From Liopterus haemorrhoidalis (lineage: Eukaryota; Arthropoda; Insecta; Coleoptera; Dytiscidae), in the NCBI GenBank assembly GCA_963971575.1, contig OZ020623.1, positions 10,790,980 through 10,854,979 of the forward strand: a stretch of 64,000 nt of DNA, given 5' to 3'. Shown in pieces: positions 56,967 to 64,000 of this stretch (position 1 is the stretch's first letter; every line of letters starts with the position of its first letter). The notes below the pieces were generated by a model. That model did not search any database and had not been told where the DNA came from. It saw only the letters and a list, made by a program, of their open reading frames with translations. The translations under genes and the position numbers were made by a program.

Positions 56967-57090
56967 AATGGTGTGAAATGTACATATTGTATTTTGAAAT
57001 ATAATAACGCCCTCACGCGAATTTAAAATTTTTGTTTATGGAAGAATTACAGATTTTTTATAAATAAAATATTACGTAACAATAAAATAT
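56967..57090 (+). terminator. RB1CC1: RB1CC1 3' UTR and polyadenylation signals
   Basis: AATAAA at 57063-57068, about 100 bases after the stop codon, and a second at 57081-57086. AT-rich context and T-rich downstream sequence fit cleavage shortly after. A third AATAAA lies at about 57229. Which is used cannot be told from the sequence. Confidence 0.65.
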
Positions 57091-57495
57091 AAAACGAATT
57101 TTTTATATATTTATTAAAATACTTAATATACCGTGTGTGCAACGTAACGCGGAACTTGCTTTTAGCATAGCTACGATTTGTACACCAATGAACAACAATT
57201 ATCCATTTTAAATAATTTGTATTGTACACAATAAAATTAAGTTAAAAAGTAAAAAACTGTACCTTATCTTAATGAAAGCTATTAGGGGTACTGGAAAGAT
57301 TTCGATTATCAAATCGAAATAAATTTAAGATCGTAGCGCTACGGTGGTCAATTTTGAAACATATATAGAGTACTTAATGTTATTGTTACATAGCTGTAAA
57401 AGTAAAATTATAGGAATAAATATATTTTACAATATTTTATGAACCTGTTTTACTATTTTATCAACGATTAAGTATATACAAATGTTTATAAAGCC

Positions 57496-58561
57496 ATTTT
57501 TAGGGTTTTGTAGGTATGACCAAAAAACCCTTATACCGCCATTTTGTCGTCTGTCTGTCTGTCTGTATGTCTGTCTGTCTGTTCGGTAAAAATTGTAGCC
57601 AAACGGCTAAACCCAGAGAGTTGAAATTTGGCATGCTTATACAACTCTTTGACCCACACATAGGAAAAATACTAAAACATCTAAAAAACATATCCCCCAA
57701 AAATATAAACAAATATGTGCTCATCCAAAATAAAAATATTTTTTTATAATTCTGAGTAGGGTATCAAATGAAAGCCCTTGGTACGTGGATTAACGATCAA
57801 ATTTTTATTTTTGCAAAATAAATTATTTTGAAGCGATTTTTGCCAAAATTGTGCATAAAATTTTTTGTCCCACACCGTGAAGCTCAGATGGTTTAAACTA
57901 AAAATCTGAAAAAATTCTAAGTAATGTACATTGGTGTGAATAGTACAACAGGAATTTTTGATCAGATTATGTTTTTGGAAAAAAACGCATTTTTTGTGTT
58001 TTTTTGGCTAATAATGTACACAAGTTATAGCTTTGTAACACGCTCGAATGGAAGGCTTACTCCTGGTGTAGTGGTACTTGCGCTGGCTTTTTCACCCAAG
58101 TAGGTCAGTTCGATCCCCACGAGAAGAGACAATATTTTTTTTTTGCTTTTTTTTTGCATTTTTATGTTTAAATTATTTTTCAAAATTCTAGTTATATTTT
58201 GGCAAAATTGCATTTAATTTTTAAAAGCGTAAATTTAATAACCAGTGGAAATTGTTGAAATTATAATTAAATTATGTTTCAATGTACACGAAATCAGAGG
58301 GGCGGAGCTTATAACAACCAATGAAAGCCATAGGCGCAATTTTCAAAATCTTAAAGAACCTTGCTATATATATAAAAAAAAAAATACTGCACATATTTAG
58401 AAACCTAAGTAATGGTATTAGGCGTTCGAATTAAACTTAACACAACAAAAATTTTAATATAAAATTTGTTTTGGAATCCCAAATAATCATCATTCAATTA
58501 CTAAATACCTGCAAAACCCTGAAATTTGTGAAAATTCACACTTCACATCAATTTTTTTTTG
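57496..58561 (+). mobile_element. Helentron-like element, copy 9
   Basis: TTTTTAGGGTTTTGTAGGTA, a short (GTCT)n with one ATGT, the shared body, and an ending in hairpin TGTGAAAATTCACA and CTTCACATCAATTTT. The tRNA-like cassette at about 58055-58128 (CTGGTGTAGTGGTACTTGCG and CAGTTCGATCCCC) is of the same type as in copy 1. Confidence 0.82.
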
Positions 58562-58660
58562 TATGACACAGCTCTAAAAACACTATATTTTATGATTGTT
58601 GTAGGTTATGGCGATAAAATTTTCGTAGTGGATTATTTAAAATATCAGCATTTCCAGATA

Positions 58661-58875
58661 AAGCTGCATTCAGAGCTCAGTAAATTAACACTCTGTGCGT
58701 TATGGATAGTTTTTAAACGAGTGCAATTGGTATGATCGGACAAGCTCGTACTATATGGCTCAACAGTAGTATAGCAACGACAAAGCACGAGCATGTCCGA
58801 TCATACCAAATGACCTCGTTTAAAAATTATCCATGGCGTACAACGTGTTGATTTACAGAGCTCTGAATGCAGCTT
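58661..58875. mobile_element. Fold-back MITE, 215 bp, TA duplication
   Basis: AAGCTGCATTCAGAGCTC and GAGCTCTGAATGCAGCTT are the arm ends, flanked by TA (58659-58660 and 58876-58877). The arms pair over most of the element (TTTTTAAACGAG with CTCGTTTAAAAA). A related end occurs at about 36783. Confidence 0.85.
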
Positions 58876-58990
58876 TAGAGAGATTCTAAGTGGTGAACTT
58901 TTAATGACTTACTTCAAAGTAGAAGTCGTTGGCTTTACTCATACTGTTTAAGTTTGTTTATGTAGATTTGTTTTTGCAAAGTCCAATAAA

Positions 58991-59213
58991 ATGGATAGAT
59001 CTTATTGTTGTGTACATATTGTGCAAGTCAAGGAAAAAGAGGAACACTGAATTATCGTTCCACAGATTTCCACCTACTTCAGACAATGTTAAAATAATAA
59101 CAAAACTTGTAATCGAGGAAGTTGTAAATTGTAAAGCTTGGATTAGAAAAGTAAAATTTGGAAATAAAGTGGGCCATTGGTTGAAAATTTGCTTACACTT
59201 CCTCTTCATATAA
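58991..59213 (+). pseudogene. THAP zinc-finger domain fragment, frameshifted
   Basis: ATGGATAGATCTTATTGTTG gives MDRSYCCVH, then after a one-base shift CKSRKKRNTELSFHRFPPTS and DNVKIITKLVIEEVVNCKAW. THAP domains have C-x2-4-C-x35-53-C-x2-H with a conserved SFHRFP; SFHRFP is plain here. They are DNA-binding domains of P-element-type and related transposases. After about 90 residues the frame ends; no catalytic domain remains. Confidence 0.75.
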
Positions 59214-59412
59214 CGCGTGAATTTTTAATTCTATCTGTATACTTGAAATAATACACTATAAATTGTTTTATTACCATAACCTACATCACAAAATATTGTA
59301 AAATATATTTATTCCCATAATTTTACTTTCACAGCTATATAACAATATCTTTAAGTACCCTACGTTTCAAAAATTGACCACCGAGGAGCTCCTATTTTAT
59401 TTTATTTCCCTA

Positions 59413-59554
59413 TTGAGTGAAATAGTTTCTATTGTGTTCTATAATGGTTGGTTTATATACGGAACAAGAATAAGGAATAAGAAATAAGAACAGTACACAA
59501 GATGTTAAAACATGGCTGCGCCGTATATCGGTTTATGTAGGAATGAAATTTAAC
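59413..59554. other. Intergenic, nothing recognised
   Basis: Short AT-rich stretch between the THAP-related element and a mariner remnant. Confidence 0.4.
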
Positions 59555-60190
59555 TTAAACATAAGAAAAGTTTGTAACATTTAACATTTTATTCTTATTC
59601 CAAGAATAAGAGACGATAAGCATGCGCACAATGGTCAAAATGTTGGCCGTAATAAAATTTGTCCAACAGATGTTTTCCTGCTGTGACCAGAAGGTTGGAA
59701 ACAACAATATAATGTGTGAAACACAAGCAAATAAATTTACAAAATCTTCTAAATCCATATTACTGAAAACGAAAAATTCCTGATTTCTTGAAGAAAACAT
59801 TTTTTCAAGGGTCATTTTAACATGGTTCATATCTCTGTGTGTCTTAAAAAGTGTTCCAGTGACCGAAATAAATGATGGAACAATGACTGGTGAGTGGGGT
59901 GGATGTGTTACAACCTCCCAACCAAGCTCGGAATTTTCTTCAAGTGTCTTTTTGATGAATGAGTTCTGGCATTGTCGTGTTGAAGAATAACTCCTCTTTT
60001 ATTCACAATTTTTGGCCGTTTTCTGGTTAATTTCTGATTCAGTCGAGCCAATTCACAGTAGAGATTTAACACTTTGCCCCGGTTTTAACATTTCATAATA
60101 AATGATTCTTTTATAGGGCCTTCCAGAATCGGGGTTCATCATCCATAAATTTTGTGATTTAAATTTTTTAAACCACTGTTGACAATATGC
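59555..60190 (-). pseudogene. mariner transposase, heavily decayed
   Basis: Minus strand, across frames: ILQHDNARTHSSKRHLKK (second catalytic Asp), EVVTHPPHSPVIVPS (third Asp region, with the Asp lost), SLEHFLRHT, then MNHVKMTLEKMFSSRNQEFF in the open frame 59830-59555. The order is that of the catalytic half of a Mos1-type transposase. Multiple frameshifts and the lost Asp make it inactive. Confidence 0.78.
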
Positions 60191-60195
60191 GTATA

Positions 60196-62751
60196 TGTTA
60201 TTCCAAACGTTTAGGCTGAACTAGATTTTGAAATCTAGTAATGTTTATATTTTAATTCGGACTTTTGGTCATTTTGTTGGTTACATGACGAAATTTCACT
60301 GGACAAAATTACACGGGACAAAATTACACAGAAGAAATTACACATAGACAGAATTACACAGGGAAGAAATTACACAAGGACGAAATTACACATACGAAAA
60401 TTACACTAAGACAAAATTATACATTTAATTTACTTTAATTTACACATACGAAAATTTAATTTAATTTACACATACGAAAATTACACTAAGACAAAATTAC
60501 ACATTTAATTTACTTTAATTTACACATACGAAAATTACACTAAGACAAAATTACATATTTAATTTACACATACGAAAATTTAATTTAATTTACACATACG
60601 AAAATTACACTAAGACAAAATTACACATTTAATTTACTTTAATTTACACATACGAAAATTTAATTTAATTTACACATACGAAAATTACACTAAGACAAAA
60701 TTACACATTTAATTTACTTTAATTTACACATACGAAAATTACACTAAGACAAAATTACATATTTAATTTACTTTAATTTACACATACGAAAATTTAATTT
60801 AATTTACACATACGAAAATTACACTAAGACAAAATTACACATTTAATTTACTTTAATTTACACATACGAAAATTACACTAAGACAAAATTACATATTTAA
60901 TTTACTTTAATTTACACATACGAAAATTTAATTTAATTTACACATACGAAAATTACACTAAGACAAAATTACACATTTAATTTGTTTGTGTTTATGAATT
61001 TTCAGTGTGTTCTTTTTTTTTTAAAGGGTTGGATTAAGTAAGTTTTTATTTATTTTTTTTTTTAATAAATAAAAATTTGTATTTTCAGGGTTGGAATAAG
61101 TAAATTTTAGTGTTATATGAATTAATAAAAATTGTATTCTAAGGGTTGGATTAAGTAATTTTTGGTCTCAAATATGAAAAAATACAAAAAAAATGTATTT
61201 TCGAAATTGGCTTTAGTAAATTATCGTGTTTTTTTAAAAATAAATTTAAAAAAATGTATTTTAATGGCTGGATTACGTAACCCTGGGTGATATTGATAGC
61301 AAAAAAATGTATTTTATGGCTTGGATTAGTTTTTTTTTAGAATAAGTCGACAATCGATACCATATTTCCATTTCACACATTAAATTTTTTTTTCAATATT
61401 GAAATTAACAAAAAAATGTACATTACAGCTTCCCCTATTAAATTAAATATCTCAATTTCCTGAAAAACACTAAAACTTACTTAATCCAATCAATATTTTT
61501 ATTTTTTAAAAAGAACATTAGAATTTACTTAATTCAATCCTTAAATTAGATTTTTTTAACGTTAAAAAATAATGTACTTAACCCAATCCTGAAAATACAT
61601 TTTTTTGTGTTTATTCATATTTGAGACAAAAAATTACTTAATCCAACCCTAAGATACATTTATTTTAAATTTATTCAAAAAACACGATAGTTTACTTAAT
61701 CCAACCCTTAAATTACAATTTTAAAAATGTATTAAAAAAACACGATAATTTACTAAAGCCAACCCTGAAAACACATTTTTTTTTGTATTTATTCATATAA
61801 CACTAAAATTTACTTAATCCAGCCCTGAAAATACAATTTTTTTATTAATTCATATAACACTAAAATTTACTTTTTGCAACCCTTAAAATACAATTTTTTA
61901 TTTTTCCAAAAAAAACATCAAAACTTAATCCAACCCTTTAAAAAAAATGTTTTATATAAGCAGTTCACTTTTGTAAGAACAAACTAAGAGGGAATTTTGT
62001 TTTCAATAGTTTGCTCCTTTGAAGCTGTATGTCATGTTGGTATTAAAAAATGTCACTTTTTTAAAATGTCGATCCATTTGACATATGTCATAATGAAAAA
62101 TGATATCTTAATTATAGTGATCATAACCTTATCAACGTAAAGTCGGTTTTACAGCGTAAGGAATATTTTTAATTGACATTTAAAGTCAGTAACACACTAT
62201 AAAAGTAACCAAAATAACCAGATCTAGTGTGTTCTTACAAAAATGAACAGCTTATATAAAAGAACACACTGAAAATTCATAAACACAAAAAAATTAAATG
62301 TGTAATTTTGTCTTAGTGTAATTTTCGTATGTGTAATTTCGTCCTTGTGTAATTTCTTCCCTGTGTTATTTTTGTCTATGTGTAATTTCTTCTGTGTAAT
62401 TTTGTCCTGTGTAATTTTGTCCAGTGTAATTCTGTCCTGACACCCATTTTCTTTAAGCATTGTAAATCATACTCGCATTGCAAATTCTAGATTAAATTGA
62501 CTGTCATTATAAAATGTCATTTTAATTGCATTTTAATATTTTGTCATTCTTAATAAAAAAATGTCTTCAAAATACATAAAAATGTATTAAAATTTTTAAT
62601 AAATGTTATTCGGTTTCATGGTTTTACTGTTGGAATTTTAAACTTTCACAAACCAACGTGAAATATGAAATAACCCAAGCAAGGTCCCTTCTCGTGACAA
62701 CCTAGAAGAACTAAATTCTCTTTTAGTTCCGCCTAAATGTTTGGAATAGCT
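60196..62751. mobile_element. Foldback-like element with nested satellite arms, 2.56 kb
   Basis: Outer ends TTATTCCAAACGTTTAGGC and GCCTAAATGTTTGGAATAGC belong to the TA-duplicating family of 50217-50622. Inside is a giant inverted structure. 60290-60420 consists of ~15-bp GACAAAATTACACAG-type units whose reverse complement is at 62285-62440. Next comes an array of AATTACACATACGAAAATTA units (60380-60985). Then AAGGGTTGGATTAAGTAA units occur forward at 61020-61330 and reversed at 61470-61935. No transposase ORF. Arms built of short tandem repeats are the trait of Foldback elements. Confidence 0.75.
60378..60985. repeat. Tandem array, ATACGAAAATTACACTAAGA-type units
   Basis: About nine copies of ACACATACGAAAATTACACT AAGACAAAATTACA, separated by TTTAATTTACTTTAATTT or TTTAATTTAATTT, giving alternating unit lengths of about 50 and 80 bp. 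It is present only in the left arm; the right arm at 62310 has a single unit, so the array expanded after the inverted structure formed. Confidence 0.85.
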
Positions 62752-62758
62752 TATAATA

Positions 62759-63077
62759 CACTCATACCTCGCTTTACGGCCTAGATACGTTCCGGAAAAG
62801 TTGGCCGCAAAGCGAAAAGCCGTATAACGAATTAATTCCGAATTCTCAAAACCAAGATCATTTGCTAGGTTCAATATGGTTTGTCGAAATTCAAAAATAG
62901 AATCAACTTAAGGATCATTAGTTTTTATTCTTTCTGGCCATATTTTTTTCACATTTATTATTTTTTTGGCCGTTTAACGAAACATTTTGGGCCGTATATC
63001 GAAAAAGTGCTATAATTAAAGAAGGCCGTTATAGCGAAAAGCCATATAAAGAGCGGCTGTATAGCAAGGTATGAGTG
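62759..63077. mobile_element. pogo/Tigger-like MITE, 319 bp
   Basis: CACTCATACCTCGCTTTACG and GCTGTATAGCAAGGTATGAGTG are the ends (inverted, with some mismatches), TA on both sides (62757-62758 and 63078-63079). GCCGTATAACGAATTAATTC and similar lines recall Tigger-type MITEs. Non-coding. Confidence 0.8.
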
Positions 63078-63410
63078 TATAGTACTATATAATACCAATG
63101 CAGAAAAATAAAATTACTATAGAGTGACTATTTTACGACTTGGCGACCGACCAAAATGTTGGTACCCAGCAGTTTTTTAAATTTGGGAATACGAATTTTT
63201 CTAAACTTTTATTTTTAAAAATTCTGTAATTCTATTGTTACAAATAGCTGTTTAATGGCTTGCTTTTTGACATGGCCTTATATAAATTAAATCAAAAATT
63301 TCTTAACAACTTTTTTAATATTCTACTCAATATATTTTAGTTAAAGATATAGTAAGAAAAAATGATTAATAAAAAATTATGTATGTGTTTTTATGAAAAC
63401 ATAAAAAAAT
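63078..63410. other. Nothing recognised
   Basis: AT-rich, no ORF or repeat partner. Confidence 0.4.
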
Positions 63411-63484
63411 GGATGTGTAGTGTGAATTTTCACTCATTTCAGGGTTTTGTTACCTACAAAACCCTGAAATGAGTGAAAATTCAT
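63411..63484. repeat. Two Helentron-like ends fused head to head
   Basis: ATGTGTAGTGTGAATTTTCA followed by TTTCAGGGTTTTG, then TACCTACAAAACCCTGAAAT and GAGTGAAAATTCA. Two copies of the hairpin-bearing terminus face each other with only a few bases between, forming one ~65-bp palindrome. Confidence 0.75.
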
Positions 63485-63598
63485 CCGCCAACATATATAA
63501 GGGAGGTATTGTGATCATACCGATTTTGACATTTCGAAATTTCGATGGATCTCCATGAATTGAGGTCCCTGCATAACGTTTTGACTATTTTTAGCATG

Positions 63599-63715
63599 AT
63601 GTCTGTTGGTCTGTCTGTCCGTCTGTCTGTCTGTCCGTTTGTCTGTCTGTCCGTCTGTCTGTCCGTCTGTCTGTCCGTCTGTGTGTCCGTCTGTCCGTCT
63701 GTCTGTGTACACGTG
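63599..63715. repeat. Microsatellite (GTCT/GTCC)n
   Basis: About 25 units of GTCT interspersed with GTCC, GTTT and GTGT. The flanking sequence (GTGTACACGTGCAGAGCAAA, TTCGGTTGAAAGGATTTATA) is not that of the common Helentron-like copies, so it is probably a second family using the same microsatellite. Short ORFs over it are translations of the repeat. Confidence 0.9.
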
Positions 63716-64000
63716 CAGAGCAAATTCGGTTGAAAGGATTTATATGAAACTTCATATTTAAGCTTCTGCCATCAATGGCACGAGTTGATCAACTTTTGGT
63801 AAAAATCGGTTGACTAAAAATGGGAGTTTACTTGTGGCGATTTTAAGAGTTTTGTGAATATTTCACAACAAACAAATATTTCGAAAAAATGATTCAACAA
63901 AAGTTGCTATAAAAGTAATAACTAATAACTTTTATTTGAGACGTTTTTTGATAAAACGAAAAATATCGAATAATTTCTGTAAAATTTTTCTCAAGTCTCA
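63716..64000. other. Nothing recognised to window end
   Basis: AT-rich sequence continuing the element begun before the microsatellite; its right end is outside the window. Confidence 0.4.

Larger units (their letters stand above)
57285..59412 (+). mobile_element. THAP-related DNA transposon remnant, split by two insertions
   Basis: The left part (AAGATCGTAGCGCTACGGTG, GTCAATTTTGAAAC, AAAGTAAAATTATAGGAAT) is mirrored at the right (59280-59400, ending GGTCAATTTTTGAAACG on the minus strand), giving inverted repeats of roughly 120 bp. The ends (TTAGGGG / CCCTATT) resemble those of the TATA-flanked family. Inside are a Helentron-like copy (57496-58561), a fold-back MITE (58661-58875) and a THAP-domain fragment. 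Confidence 0.7.

Noticed and set aside
59555..59830. 91-codon minus ORF as a new gene
   Set aside because: Its start (MTLEKMFSSRNQEFF) continues a decayed mariner transposase read in neighbouring frames.
62224..62460. 78-codon ORF with DKITQDKITQKKLHIDKNNT repeats
   Set aside because: Translation of ~15-bp tandem units in the right arm of the Foldback-like element; not conserved as protein.
1..64000. CRISPR arrays, operons, bacterial-type promoters or Shine-Dalgarno sites
   Set aside because: The window has spliced genes and eukaryotic transposons; the direct repeats present are satellites without unique spacers.

Overview
The window is AT-rich eukaryotic DNA, and an insect is the best fit. 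It holds one conserved multi-exon gene with introns full of mariner/Tc1, PIF/Harbinger, hAT, pogo-like, THAP-associated and non-LTR elements, plus many copies of a (GTCT)n-bearing, Helentron-like element. The order of insect cannot be fixed from the sequence.

The gene is the orthologue of RB1CC1/FIP200 (Atg17 of flies), the large scaffold of the ULK1/Atg1 autophagy-initiation complex. I assembled it on the + strand from 12 coding exons between 6870 and 56966. Every junction has AG/GT borders and the phases chain without a break: 3924 nt, 1307 codons plus stop. The N-terminus is the ubiquitin-like domain, the middle is the Atg17-like helical region, exons 9-10 form a coiled coil, and exons 11-12 encode the C-terminal Claw domain. 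A non-coding first exon near 1.65 kb, carrying a short upstream ORF, is likely but inferred. Coding sequence is under 4 kb of the 50-kb span.

Layout. 1-3.2 kb: hAT fragment, probable promoter and first exon. 3.2-4.5 kb: three elements nested one inside the other, with target duplications visible. 4.5-6.8 kb: a Helentron-like element, then a long palindrome. 6.87-7.25 kb: exons 1-2. 7.2-17.5 kb (intron 2): a GC-rich-ended element holding a TATA-flanked element, two copies of a possible MULE-like element (one holding a DD41D mariner), and a 750-bp fold-back. 17.5-26.6 kb: exon 3 and an intron with a 5.8-kb Harbinger-type element disrupted by a 4.2-kb cluster of Helentron-like copies, a reverse-transcriptase fragment and a pogo-like element. 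26.6-40.2 kb: exons 4-8 separated by mariner, Harbinger and hAT relics. 40-46.5 kb: relics, an unexplained exon-like ORF, and nested TIR elements. 46.5-54.2 kb: exons 9-11, with a second nested stack at 49.7-50.9 kb. 54.2-57.1 kb: fold-back and hAT elements, a LINE 3' end, the last exon and the poly(A) signals. 57.3-64 kb: a THAP-related element, a decayed mariner, a 2.5-kb Foldback-like element and a further microsatellite.

No second complete cellular gene, RNA gene, CRISPR array or operon-like system was found. The most unusual observation is that the Helentron-like copies share one backbone but carry different tRNA-like cassettes in the same internal slot.
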